A stretch of DNA of 64,000 nucleotides, taken from assembly GCA_963970005.1 (NCBI GenBank), contig CAXAMN010001336.1, positions 1,081,773 through 1,145,772 of the forward strand, written 5' to 3'. Both the position numbers and the translations under genes were made by a program. Below the pieces are notes generated by a model. The model saw nothing but the letters and a program-made list of their open reading frames with translations, was not told where the DNA came from and searched no databases. Each line of letters starts with the position of its first letter. The first letter of the stretch is position 1. This stretch comes from Durusdinium trenchii. Lineage: Eukaryota > Sar > Dinophyceae > Suessiales > Symbiodiniaceae. Below are positions 24,301-38,900 of this stretch, piece after piece.

Positions 24301-27300
24301 TTTTTAGCTTTTTGGGGGGTGAACGAACTGAACCAGTGGCAAAAAACCCAGATGAAGCAATTCACTTCTTTTGCTTGCTTGGACCCCCAACTTGGTGTGT
24401 CCAGATGTGTTGTTCGTCTTCGTTGTTTCGTGGATGCTCATCGAACGTGGCAGACTGCCAGGTGATGGCTCACCGAACTTTGTAGCTCCTCTGCCAAACA
24501 AGGTCACCCTGGCGGAGGCTGGGCGGGCGAAACCGAGCGGTGGCGCGACGTGTTGGGTAAAAGAGCAGGTTTGAGAAGAACGAGAGCCTGGGGCCTGGGA
24601 GGGGTGTTGAATTCGTCCAACACGCTCATATCATGCCATATTATTATGGCCTTTGTTTGCCTGAGTTGACTCAGTTAGAGGAGAACAATCCCCAGAATAT
24701 TGGGTAATTAGGTGATCCCTGATTGTTTCTGCACTTGTTCCGAATCCAACGCTTGAAGGAGTTTGCCAGACCTCCTTTCATCGTCATCTCTGCCGAGGTG
24801 AACAGTTTCATCGCAGCCACCGTGGCCTCGGGACAATCGGCCCTGACGTTGGACCTGACTGCGTCCGGGTGCTTAGAAAGGTCAGAAAGATCACTGATTC
24901 TGCAGAATGCTTCTTTCTACACACATGTGCATACTTGTGTAGGAGTTGAAGAAAAATGAGCTGAGCTGATCCAGCTGAGCTGATTAATCACACCTTCTTT
25001 GCTGGCTTCTACTGTACCAGTAAGGACTGCTTGCGCTTTGTTTAGAGAGAAGTCTCACTATTGCTTTGAGTTGTGTCACAAGAGAAATAGACAGGTGCAG
25101 CAACTGGGGGACCAAATCCCAATTGCATCGTTATTAACCACACTAAACACTTTTCCACGCTTTGCATGACACTAATGCAGAACTATGATAGTACATATAT
25201 TACGCACAGTACGACAATATCTCTACACTCCCTCTGGAGCGCCCTTCTCAACAATGGCTGCCCTGCTGGCCTCCTGCCAAGGCCAACGGCGACCGCGCGG
25301 TCCCTCTACGCGCCAACCAGCTCCGAATCGAGCTTGGAAGTGCTCTTCTCCGTGGACGAGGCGTGCTCGGAAGCGATCCGAGGCCGAAGGCGGCAAGTCC
25401 CGCAATCAGAGCGGAGGGTCTTTTTGGCATAGCATCGAGTGGAAGATTGATCCATCTTATGTCATCTTATGTCCGCGAAGCAAACATGCATGGCCATCCG
25501 CCACTCCACCTGCCCGTCTTACCGTCCTATTCTGTCCCAAGCCAGTTCCTCTGGTGACCCTCCACGCTGAAGGCTTCTACGCTCTACTGTTTGGCGGTGT
25601 TCAGTGGCCTCCGACTCAGCCAGAGAGGGCGAAAAAGAAGCGGAGGGACGTGTTGTCTGGATGGATGAGGCCAGCAGGTGTTCATCTCATGCATCTCAAT
25701 GGATTGAATGGATGGATAGATGGAGATGGATGGATGATCAATCATCCAACTCAATGTGTCAATTGTTTTTCAAATTCGGGGCCCCACGACTTCCAAGTGT
25801 GCTTTTTAGCACTCGTGAAAATGTCCGGGCTAGACTCATCCCAAGTACCTATTAACAAACACTCTCCTATTAAAAAGGCACCATGTCGGAAACCCCTAAA
25901 TTACGGTTTATAGGTGTTTTATTTACCGCCCTTTCAAACCGCTACTAAACGACCAACATGGCCGATTTTGGTGTATTTTTTTCAGAAACAACCCCAACTG
26001 CCCACCTCTGTCCACCCTGTCTATCCACCATGACCTTATAAAGGATTTTATACAAAATTCTCCTGGGTGACTTTTTGGTTAATCAATTATTCAAGGATCC
26101 TCCCACTGACCCTATATTGGACATCCCCAATTTCAGGGACCCCCTATTTAAAAAGAATACACCCGAGTTTTTGTTAATAGGGGGGCCCGTGTTTTTTAGG
26201 TGGAGAAGAGTATTTATCCGACTGTGTATACTGTACTATGTTGTACTTAATGAGTTATTCAGATGATCTCCAATGATCCAATGAGGGCGAACCAGATGCG
26301 TTTGTTTGAACCTGTCATTCCTTTTCTGGGTTCAGCCTATGAGTCTCCGGCGTTGACTTTTGGAGAACTGGGTGCCCTTAGTGTTTTGAGAATCAGGAAC
26401 GAAATCATGCATGTCTTAAACTTCTGGATCTTGATGTTGACTGGCACCGGTCCGGAAAGACATTCCATTTGTTTCCATAATGATCATATACCTAGAACCT
26501 GATTGACCCTTGTTTTGGAGCCGAAAAATTGTCTTTTCCTTTCAAAACAGAGGTCAAATGGGCTCTAGGTAGTTATTGTATGTTATTAGTCAACTATTCA
26601 ACAAAGATCCACGTGTGTTTCCAATGTGTGTCACGTGTGTGCGCCCAGGCGAAGCTACACCACACGTGAGCACCGTGGCCATCGAAGGGCAATCGCAAAA
26701 CTGTCCGGGATACTCGGTGATCGGTGGTGTGGGGACTGGCAGCGATCGGTCTTCGTCACGTCGACACGCATCAGACTCTGTGAGCTTGCGGTGCGGATCA
26801 TGAACTTTGCGCCACTTGGGTGAAGCAGAAAAGTACCAAGATTCATAAGGGTTAGATCCATCTATTCACGTCCTTTTTTTGAGGCACGAGCCCAAAACCC
26901 TCTTTGATGACTTTTTGAGCCTGAAACCCTGCTGGAAGTCCAGGAACACTAGGACCTGTTTCATGTTCAAACAGGCTAGCATGTCAATGAAAGATCAGGA
27001 ACACCTATGAAAGCCTGTTTCCACCTCTCGAGCAGCAACTATAAGAACATGCAACTGAAGAGGTTCTCGGAGAATGGTCTTCACTCACCTTGCTGAAGGG
27101 TTTGACTGTTTAACTCCCTCTGTATCAGTGGCGTGCCACTCGCTCTCACCAGAGGCTCTGCAGCCTCCTTCGATGCTGGAGCTTGCCATTTCCTTATTCT
27201 CAGTCTGGCTGAAGCAGACAAAAGAAACTGGAAATCATGGAGGAAGGTGTCAGGTCTTTATTCTTTTGCTTGGCTCGGATGTTTGCCTAGATGCTTCCAT

Positions 27301-29895
27301 TTCCATTACTCGAACTCCATTATGGATATGATTCTCGAGATGCATTCACTGCCAGACTTCTCCAGACTCCCAGACTGCCAGACTTCTGCCATACTCAAAA
27401 GACTGTCAAAGAACCCACCAAAGGCGGTCTCCCGCGGTCTCCGGAGAGCTGAGGTTCCGGTCTGATCTTGACACTTCCTGACTTGCTTCGTGGCCAGTCC
27501 TACGACGTACATTGTCACTTGGAGGAGAGCTCTCGGACGTCGAGATCCCCGTCTTGCCGTCTTGCGTGAGCTTGACCTCCCTCGTCCGGTGAAGGTCAGT
27601 GCTAAGGCACCAAGGAGCGGAGCTACCCCTCTTGGTAGAGGAAAGTCGTCTTCCGAACTCGGAGCCATGCCATCCAGGTAACCATGATTGTTTCAGGGAG
27701 TGTGGCTTGAAGAAAGGGACAGTGGAAAGAGGCTCTGTTGTCGATGCTTTATGGGGGGAACTCACTGCAGTCCCCCTTGCAATATCTTCAGATATTAACC
27801 GACTCAAGCGCAGAGTCAAAACAGTTCGACTTCTCGTTTCACTCCTTTCGCAGCACTTTTATCGTTTCATGATCCTCACATCGTGCAGGATGACAATATC
27901 TATCCTTTGCCCGACGCTCAGTGAGACCCAAAAACGCACACAGACCGCTGCCTTCATCCGACCCTTTCAGCCGGTCAGGGTACCGAACCGGAACGTCCTG
28001 CCGCTCCTCACGGCGCAAGTGAACGACCTGACGCCGCCGCAGCTCTCGGTGGTGCGCGCCAGCGCCGCGGAGCCGAATCAGATCACCGTGCAGGGCGGCC
28101 CAGGTGGAGAATTGGTCGGGTTTTCTTCAGAATTTCGAACTCAGGACACTTCAAATGGATGAACCAGGTGGGGAGTCCGATGTCTCAAGCACACCGTCAC
28201 ATGTTGTTGCTGTGGCACTCACTTTTGTGGCACTCACTTATGTACAGTGCGCCAGCTGGTCAACGACTTTGGCCAACTGTGTCTTCAGGCACTGTTTGGT
28301 GCTTTTCTCCAACAGCCATTGGCCAACTGGTGAGTTCCAGCTGGGTGCGCCGGATCCGGACCTTGAAGACCAGACGCGTCGGTTCGGGACCTGGGTCGGC
28401 GTGGGCCTCGGCACGTGGTTGCCTTGGGCGAGGTATTTACTCATGGTGCGGCCTCTAAGACGCTGGTGGGTGACATGGACGTCAACAAGAACTTTGAGGC
28501 GAGTGGTTTGGGGTTGGTTTGGGGACGACAAGAGCAAGCAGTTGAGGAATGATGAGATATTCATTTGTGACTTCTGCAAAGTTTCCTTCAGGCACCAAGC
28601 CCAAGCACACTGAAGATTTGCGTGTGACTGTCAGGTGTCAGTTGCAGTGCGTGGTACATTGGAACTGCCACTGGATTCAGCACTTCCGGCGAGCTTGGAA
28701 TCCAGTCAAGCTTGTCAAGCTGGACAGACACTTTCCCTGGAGCATGGATGGGGTTGAATCCCTTTACCCTAGTAGCGTCCTTGCTCCTAGTAGCGATGCC
28801 CTTTGCTCCTAGTAGCGTCCTTGCTCCTAGTAGTAAGGCCAGGAGCCCCTAGTAGCTTCCGTTGGATTGGTGAGGCTTGGCTCTTTGCTACAGGTGACCA
28901 TGAAGGATATTTCTTCATCAAAAAGCTCCCCAAAAGCGCTAAAAACACTTCTTTTCTGAACAATGACCAAGGACCAAAAACGAATTCTCCCCTCTTCACA
29001 TTCGTGCTCACCATCTTCCTCCTTTTGCAGAAAAAAAGGGCAGATCCATCCCAAGTTCCGCCATCGCCAGGAGACGGCCTACGAAACCTACTGCGGCGCC
29101 GAGGACCGCGCGACGAATCCCGACTGCACCGGCTGCACGGTGCCGAACGTCAATACGCCCGGGCGGCCCAGTGGAGTGGGGCGTCAATCATTGGCACAAG
29201 AGCTAGCTTTTCTTTGCTTAATTACAACTAAATGTTCAATGATATATAGTAGTATGAGTATTTGTCACAGCATCTATATATACCCTATGTAAAACAATTT
29301 GTAATGACATATAGTATGACATATATACAGGAGGATTGTATGAGAGAGGAGTTCTGCAATGCTGCTTGCTGAGGCTCACTGAAATGGGAGCAGTGAGGGA
29401 TTCCATCGGTCAGATCATCACTCGTGACGTCGACGCACCAATCTTCGATGTCTTGGGAGTGCCTTGGTCTGAACTGGTTGAAATGGTACGGAAAACAAAC
29501 AAGACAATTTGTTCTGAAAACGATAGTGCCTTGGTTGCTCTGATTTGTTCTGAATTCAGGCATCAATCATACATCTGACGACATCATTTGATATTGTTCC
29601 ATGTTTTTCAATATTGCTCTATATACTCGTACTGTCGAACCTCCAAAGAACAAGATTGAATTTGTTCAAACACTTACTCCAACGCAGAAAAGCTTCGTGT
29701 TTGCTGTACTATCTGCAGCGATTGATCTATGCCATGAAGAAGTCGGATGAAGAGATGACTGAGCACAGCAGCTGCCAGGTTCGAGGCGTCAGCGATAGTA
29801 TGCTGACGGTCACCCTGCAACTCAACGAGCCGGGGACGGCCTACTGCGTGGCGCTCAGTCGCGGTCAAGCATGGCGGTGCGAAAAGGTAAGCTCT

Positions 29896-29926
<31 letters not shown>

Positions 29927-32900
29927 CGGATGAGTGTTCCAGTGGGCCCCCAAATAGATGTGAGCCTCAGAGGAGCTGTGTCCGTCTGAAGGTCGAGCCA
30001 CACGCACCGATTCCGGTTCCACACATTTGGATGTGTCGCTCATTGTTCAAGCGGGCTACTTGACAGAGAACGACGTGGCAGCCCCAGCACGTCCAGCATA
30101 GTAAAGCCATCCTGAAGCAGACATAGGCCACTTGGCAAATCCTAATTGATGTGTCTCCATGTTCTTCCTTTCAAACTCTTTGGACCAGTGTTCTTTTCGA
30201 AGTCCTTTTCATCCGAAAGATGGAAAGTAAAAACGCAATGACTCCGTATATCGGATCCTGCTCCTTTTTAGCCTGAGGGCTCGTCCACCTCATCCATCGA
30301 CATCAACAAGCTTCGCAATCATGTGGATGAGCCACTCTTGACGGAGGGCACGGCCTACGATGTCTACTGCTGGGCCAAGGTCGGCGCGCATGGCGGAAGA
30401 AATGAACATGCTGGAGATATCCGGATGTTGGATGGTGGGTCTGAACTTTGGGAGTTGATCCAGATGTCATTGTCTCGTTTGCAAGGTCGGGTTAGAATTT
30501 GGAGTAGAATGGAATGTAGGAACATGGCACATGGCACTATACAATTGACCGATTTTTGTTGAATGTGTATTGGAATCGAAAGATGTCATTGCTATGGGAC
30601 GTCCTCATTCACCAATTGAGTGGTTGCCAAACCCAGGACAGTGCACAAGTGCACGCCTGTCGTCCCAGCGGATCCTCTGTGGCTTGCAGCTTCGAGGCTT
30701 CTTCGCACGTGTTGACGCGGGTACTTCGATGCACTTCGACGATCGTTCATTGTACTTCACCGATCGAGCAATTTATGACGCAACATTTTCAACAAGGTTG
30801 ATCACCCACATAAGACCCTTAAGTATGGTTTGTTCTGGTTGCACCTGCTCACACTATCCGTTTTCGATGGCCTTTTTCTAGATGCTGTTGGGGGCTCCGT
30901 GACATGCAATTGTGAATTTTCTTTCCTTGAACAATTATCTCAGACGCTGTTGTTTCAGGCAAAAAGAACGCAATTGCATCGGACATTGGGCATACAAAGC
31001 TTCCACCTCCACCATGCACCTTTTAGATGAGAGGCATGTACCAGCTCACTTTAGTCGCGACTCCTGGGGCGAAGCGGCCTTGGTTTCAACAGACGTCAGC
31101 TAGTCTGAGCGAAGACAGCGCCGGCCATCACCATGTTGCCAGATTGCTTTCGTTGAACCCTCGAGGTCATTTCAAGGCTCTCTGACGCTGATGTTTGTCC
31201 ACACTCTTTTGGATCAGGGAAGACTTGAAGCCATCCGAAACCTTAAACCAAGACCCCATCAGAGGATTTGCATCTCTTGGTCTTCTGGTGTCAGCATCAA
31301 ACCATCCAGAACCTGTGATTCCAACCTTGGGCGTCGCAGGATGCTCCGAACTACATGGCCCGGTACCTCAGAATTCCTCCAGAGACGCTGGAGGTCTCAC
31401 AAAATTCGGCAAAGACTGGCACAGAGAGACTGTGTGCAGCACACCGTCTCCCTATGGGAGGTCCAGAGCTACGTGGAGACCCGCTTCGCGGAGCTGGTGC
31501 ATGCACCAGATCTCGCTAGCGTGGCCAATGGTGGCCTGGTGGACATGGCCGGGAAGCTCAGGATGCCACTGGGTGTAAGAATCTAGTACGACCACCTCCA
31601 AAAAGGGCCTATTCTGAGTCGTTCTGAGTCTGGTGGACGTGTGCGAATCACACCTGGAATTCAGACGTGGGAGGTGAATATCCAATTTTTTTGCCCATTA
31701 CATCACATACTTTCCCTTCTACTTGGTCCCCCTCTTCTAAGGCAAGCGCAACTGGAGATGGACGTTTTTCCCAACACAACCGGTGGTGAACTGGGTCCAT
31801 GTTCGCTTCGGGGGTTGACTTTTTTGGCAGTTCTGGGAGGCTGTGGTGTCTCAACTTACCGAGTGTGTAAGCAGCAGCCACAAAGGATGGTAGTAGTCGA
31901 CAAAACAGCATAGACCCATAGAAACACTGCTCATTCATGTAGTGGGGACTGGAATCCATCGTGTTATACATATATGGTATATAATATAGAGTTGCGTACA
32001 CACAGTGCTAATGTCGTAGCCCAAGAGTTTGAGTCGTAGCATCGAATGAAAGGATGGTGTTGTGAAAATCGGCAGCAAGGCACCATGTCGTCAGGGGGAA
32101 CGATCGGCGAACGATGCACACAGACACTTCATCCATCTGCATCCAAGGCGAGCGTGATAGAAACATTTGGAGAAGATCCTCCATTAACATCCCACATCTG
32201 GATAAGTTGTTGTATCCAGATGCTCAGAGGTTGTTATCTTCATCCATCTTCATCCAAGTATCATCACTTGGAGACCCTTTTCCCAGAGCTGCCCTTGCCG
32301 ATCGTATCTGTCACTTTCGCCACCATCACTTCTCGTCGTGTCATGTGGCCGTGAGGTTCGGACCTGGGACATCACGCCACCAGTCTTGGCGGTCATTGAG
32401 GTGGAGAGTCGCAGCGAGGACGGAGTCGACGACATCCTTAGGCTTCGGCGCCCAGCGTTGGTTTTATAGTACATACTGAAGAGCCGTTGTTTTACTTGGG
32501 ATTCTGCACTACAACACCAGCTCAACCTTTTTGAAAAGGGTCTTTGACGGCTAGGGTACTGGTAGGATTTGCTAGACATACCAGGTGTGGTTTCAGGACT
32601 ATATATTTTGGATGGTGCAGGCGTTCTTCAGTAGAGTGCCAAAGGTGAGTACAGTAGATGAAACTAGCTGAACTACCTCGCTGTTCAGGATTACTGGTTT
32701 ATGGGCTACTTAGTGTTCATATGTTTTCACTGCTCGGTAGATACCTCAGGCAGTGGAACACGGCCAAACAAGGCTGCTCATGTCTTAGCTCGTGCAAGGA
32801 CTCCATCACTGTGACCTTGCAGCTGGACGAGCCGGGCACTGCGTATTGTTCCTTGGGCCAATGACATGGGACGGGGTTGCAAGAATCAGGGGCCTCCTAT

Positions 32901-35900
32901 TTAACTATTGTTTCTTTTTTCCAGCACGGGATCAACGATGGGGAAACGCACAACAACAGAAAACCGTTGAGATTAGGAAACTTCCTATAAATCTAGATGA
33001 GCGAAGAACATCACTGGACCACTTTCAGTATTTAAATGTACCATCTCTTTAAACATATCGTTTGAATTCCTACTTTGGCCAAGTGAGGAACGTCTTTTTG
33101 ACAATCGTTCATGATTCTCAGCGAAGTAGCCGGTTGCTTCGTAGGGATCCATTCCTTTTCTAACAAGCCGCACTATTTGAGGTCTGAGGTTCCTCATCCT
33201 TCTCAATCCTCAGTATAAAAGAGTTTCTTCTGATCTTGGCCTCAAAACTCATGCCAGTTTTGCTGGAGGTGCTGCATATCAGGTGGACCCTGGAGCCAAC
33301 GTCACCTTCGCCGATGTCTTCGCTGCGACGGGCGGACCCTTTAGGCAGGTGGGACCGGGGTGGCACCGGGGTGGCACCGGGGTGGCCGGGTGGAGAGGAG
33401 AAGGTTTGGTGAGTTCATCTGCGTGGAAATGGGGCACAGGTCATTCTCCTTGGGAGAGCACATGTTCTCCTAGACAGTGAAACGTCTTCTGGTGTGTATA
33501 TATATATATATATATAACTGGTAGCTGACTACCTGGTGATGAACTGACACGATATGCCGATGTTTTGGAAGTCACATGATACCTGCATCATCCTGCATCC
33601 CCCCTTCCCTCCACGTCTTGCTGTCCCCATCTTCCCTGCCTTCGAACCGACCGCGCCCAGCTTCGACATCCCCTCGGACTCGGCGCTGCGGAGCTTCTCG
33701 GCGTCGGCCTTCCGGAACTTTCAGATCACGGTCACCGGCCTGGCGCGCGAGGCGCGCGCAGCGCCCGGGGATCGCGCCGGCACCCGGCGGTGTTTCGTTT
33801 GGCGTCTGGATCCACATGTGCGCTGACAAGGTGATTGGAGACACTGTTATGTAGGTTTGGAGGGTCCAAGTTACATTTCGAGAATGTACTTGGATCCCTA
33901 CTAGGGTGTTTTTTTCCTCGTGACCCGACGTGTATCGGGGGGGGTCGGTGTGGGTACCTGGTGGCCCCGTTTGGTGGGGGCTGGTGTTCAGGCGTTGCGC
34001 GAGTATGTGCCATTTCTCTCTTCCAGTGCTACTTCGTTTTGAAGTCCACCAAAATTATGCGGCGTGAAGGGTAGAGTTGGGGACTTGAGCCGCAAGTGCA
34101 GAGGTCCAAGTGGTTCAGGTGCTTTGCAGGAGGCTTACCTCATTATTAACTGGCAGGAACCGACTTGTTGGAGCAATCGATTCTCAGATGATTCCTCGTA
34201 TGCCTGCACTCACCCATTTCACGAACAACATCAGACCGTCGAACTCCATACCCCGACACTCCAGTCATAATATGGCATGTTCACGTTACATTGGGGTGGC
34301 TTCAAGATCTTCAAGGGATCAATGTAACTTTTGCGCATGATTGTCAAACAAATCTATTTCTTTTTCTTCCGATATACATATGAGTCTTTGGGACTCATGT
34401 TGCTCCCAAAGGGTCCACCCACTTCCACCCCCTTTCTTCGACGCGCGACGCGAGGTGCTGTACTACGTCTACTGCGCAGCGGAGGACGATGAGTTCGAAG
34501 ACGGCTGCTTCCAGCGGAACAGCACCGAAAGTCCCACCTGCGGCAACAACGAGGCGAGACTCCAGTCAAGTCGAGCGAGACGTGATAGAGTGGGTCGCGC
34601 GAGGAGCTGGATGCTGACTTCACACCGTAATTAGGTTGGGATAGAGATGGATAGAGTCATATTATATAGTAGGTAGAAAAACCAGCTCAGCACGCTGAAT
34701 GTGATCTGAAGTTTCTTTAGAGCATGTTAGAGCAGTTCAGCGTGTTTGCCTTCGATGAGGCACCTGCATCTCCAGTTATGTCAAGTTATGCCGCCTGATG
34801 CGAAATTGAACACACGGACCCAGTGAAGCTCCAAAGCCGTACTCCCATCGCCAACCCAGATCGACGTGTTCGAACAGAATTGAATCCTATACTTGTAGAG
34901 GATGAAGAGTCAACATCAGCGAACAAAGTTAGTTGGTCCATGACTCTTTATCCATTCAAATTCACAACGCTCATATGATTAGATGATATTACTAGTACGT
35001 TGGTCCATTGTTGCTTCCCCTCTGCCATATTCAATTCAAAAACCGGTCGACCGGGGTTCACTGTTTTGGCGATCGTGACCAGGGCAGCCCGGTGCTCACT
35101 GAAGCCACTGGCAGGCACTCTGATTTTTTCAAATGACGTACACGTGATAGTACTTGTGCATGAATGTCTCAGGTGATATTACACTCTTTTTGAAGCAGGA
35201 AGTGTGCATAGACATCCCAATAATCATCCAGTCTTTGAGACATGTCTCCACTGAGTTCGAATCCCCTTCTTCCCTTTTTTTGGAAGACTACAGAAGACTA
35301 GATCCTACCGTATTTCTACAAGGGATACAGGATACCGTATTTGTCTTCTATATGTGATTCTTGTTGATTCATGACCAAATTTCAGGAACCCTCAAACCAA
35401 AACCACAGCTCCCTTTGAAATCGGGGACCAGGTTCGATCATGTCTTTGATCTGTTTTTAATGACGCTGTCCAGCACGCGAAGAACCCGAAAGCCCACAGC
35501 CGGCTCGAAAACCGTTGTGCAGGGAGGGAAGGGATGCACATCCATCGCAAGTTGGGTCCATTCCCATCGGAAAGGGAACAAAATTCCACTCCCACACTTG
35601 GACATGACATTTAGCACGGCCAAGGCCCATCGATCGAAGATCGCATCAATCAGCACAAATGGAAACACCCGGCCAGGTACACCTTGGATTTGACCCCACC
35701 AAGCATCACCGTGGTGGATGCGGTGTCCTATACCCAGGCCTGGCCATTGTCCGATCCTTTCGCAGTAGAAGAACACGGCGAGCTGATGTCTGTTTCGATG
35801 GCTCCAACGAGTTCGATGCTCTTCTTTTTCGGTGAAGCGACCTGTCAGCCAGGTCCTGGTATTCATTGGTATTCGGATTATTTGGTTTCTACTACCTAAC

Positions 35901-38900
35901 GTTTGACCATGTCTGGTCAACATTCTAGTTGCGATATCAGGATTCTGTGACCGTGACTGTGTCCATGGACGAGGCTGGGTACGTGTGTTTTCTGGGCTAA
36001 AGAAGTCATGCAAAATTCCCAGAGTTTTTAAATCTAGTGTGTTTCTTTGGTTATGACCGTGTAAAGCACGTGAGTGTCCAATGCGGCCATGTGTGCGAAG
36101 GACATATAATTATTTTGATACAACTTGATGTATAGGGGACACAAACTCAACAGCAGACAGATAAAGCCGTGTTGGTTGCATGATGATGAGTTTGCTTCAG
36201 AACAAGAGGTGTCTTGAACGCAAGCCTTAGAGACATCCACTAACAGTGTGCATTGATCTCTTTCAGGCCGGAACCGTGTGGTGTACGGCGGTCCTGGACT
36301 TGCAACCACCGCCAAGCATCAGCCAAATCGTGACATGGCAGAATCGCATGCTTCGCTTAGCAGCAACAGGCATGGCATGGTCTAAAGGGAAGAACGGTGA
36401 AAACGAGAAAGACGTGGTGGATTGGCCGGATGTCCCACTTGACATGATAGACAGGCACTCAGTCCCAAAAAACCTGGATGTTGTTGCCACTGATGATGTT
36501 CTGTTTGCCAGTTTCATCAGAAACAACATTGCGCGTTGCCACAAGTGCAATGCCCGAGGTAGCCTTGGGCTTCAAGTCCCCAGCACTTGCAGGGCTCCTA
36601 GTTCGAGGGCCGTTTTGCCAAGATGTTCTATCACTTTGCAGAAGAACCCCACAACTGGAGTCAAGCACTTTAAGCAGTGTACCGTGTCACAGCCATTAGC
36701 AGAAATTGAAAAGAAGTTCTTGATAACTCTTCACAGAAAGGCGATACTGACAGATGAATACCTACAGTTACTGAGAGAAAAGGTACACTCCCACAAACAC
36801 ATCACATGGACGTGGAGTTCACCCTCTGCTTGTAGAGCTATATCAATGAGTCTTTCTGGGGCCTATGCCATCCACTTCCATGTTAGTGGGTCAGTGTACC
36901 CAATCGCTTGGGTAGTTCCTGAGAATCACTCCAGAATCGGCTGCGGCGCGAGGCCGGATCCACCGATGTGGTCATTCAGGGGCTCAACAGGCGAAGGGAA
37001 CCAGGAAAAAGATGTCATTCTGACGGTTTTGGGGTCAAGTGTACATCACCTGATACCGCAGGGACACGGAGTATGACGTCTATTGCTTCGTTCAGAACTG
37101 AGAACGTTCGGGAGCTGTGTGAGCTTCCTTTAGATTGCGGTGTGCTTCGTCTTTGAACGACAGGGTTCAAGTGGCAAGCACGAGATTCATCCCTAGTCTC
37201 CATGAACAGCTGTTCCTTCAACTTTTGGCATTCAACATAGTATACAGCCGCAATTACAGGGATATTGCAGATAAACAGTGTCTTTTGGGATGGATGATCC
37301 GTCTTATGTATTAAGGCACAAGACGATGGTACCATGTCTGCTCAGAACAGCAGCTTGGAAGTCCGATTGTCGAAGAAGAACGCCATTGGGTGACCCGGCA
37401 CGAAGTGGAATTTCCACTTGCAGGGTTGATGCAGCCACTGGGGGGCACATGGTCCTAGAGTGCTGGGATTCCATGGATCTATGGAATGAAATTGGACATG
37501 TCAGTTCATGTCCTTCTCCCTAGACCCTAGGAAATTGGAAATATTCGGAATGAAATCGGACATGTCCTAGTTTGCAGTTCATGTCCAGCTCCCTAGACTG
37601 AGCCAATAGGGAATCCAGGATGCGAATTGGCCTTCACGGAGCAACGAACTGTCGGATCAAGTGGATGTCTCGCTACTGCTCTAGTCACCGTATTCGGCGA
37701 ACATGGATAGTTCTATACATTAGTCTCATACACTGCTTACATCAGTCAGGTAGTCCACTAGGCACTGCAGTTGCTTTTGCCATCAGAGTCTCCATGCGTT
37801 CTTGCAACATGCTGGCAAGGAGCACTTGATGTCACCTCACCCCCACTCCCACTTCTAAATGTGCCAGGTACACAGAGATGGTGGCCACCAAAATGGATGC
37901 GCACGTGATCTACGATTCAACTGCACCACTTCTGGTGAGCACCACTCCAGTTCACAATGCAGCTGGCGTGTGTGCCTGAGTGCCATGAGCTCCAAAACGC
38001 ACGCACGCACGTGAACGCACGCTCATCACCGATGGGATGTGCTTTCCCACCTCTTCACACCACCACCGCGCCCAGCCCGTTGCGTTGCGTAGAGTTGAGC
38101 ACTAAGACCGTTCTTCGTCCCCAGGTGGCCGAGCTGGTGAACATCTCCCTGACCTTCGATGAAGACATCCAGGAGCGACCTGAGCGAGCGTCAGATGGTT
38201 CGGACATCGGGTGCCTGATCCTTGACGGTTACGGGCCGGACGACTCAAAGCCAAACCCATTTGGCCAATTATGATCAATTACGGTTTGGATGACAACTGC
38301 AACATGGCGCAACATGTATCTGTATCAAGTCAGTGTGTGTCAATAACGTAAAATGCTACCGACGTTCGTTGCCAGTGCAATTCATACTAGGAGACGCCAT
38401 ATTCGATGTTCTTGTGTTACATTCAGCAGATTGATTAACACAGACCAGGAACAAGAAGCTACCAGGAACAGAGGGCATCGCTACTAGGAGCAAGAAGCTA
38501 CTAGTAGCTCCTGGCACTACTACTAGTAGCAAGAATGCTACTAGTAGCACATCTCCATACGACCCGTGGAGATGGCAGCCGTCTCGTGGTGACGTGCCAG
38601 GCCGGAAATGGCACTGTGCAGATCCTGGGCACTGGAACTGTCCGGGGGCCCCGTTGGGTGCGGTGTTTGACCAGCTTGAGATAGCTTGGGTAGAAATCCA
38701 TCTTATTTGCAGTTTCCATTCCAAGATATGACAGAGTGGAGCCTCAAATTCTGAGAAATGAAGGGAGAGATTGCATGTCAGTTGGAGGAAAGCGCTCTGA
38801 ACAGTTCTTGTTATCAGACAGCCTAAAGGATCTCCCCAATCTCCTGGTATGTTATGTTGCTGTGTTTTGCATATTCCAGATGCCGCTGATGCTGCATGTC

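Noticed and set aside
25185..25913. 242-codon + strand frame
   Set aside because: Overlaps two exons that read in other frames with module motifs; the long frame itself has no motif and includes simple repeats.
33497..33516. (TA)n tracts here and at 39331, 43709 and 54458 as promoters
   Set aside because: Plain dinucleotide microsatellites; dinoflagellate promoters lack typical TATA boxes and nothing else supports a promoter.
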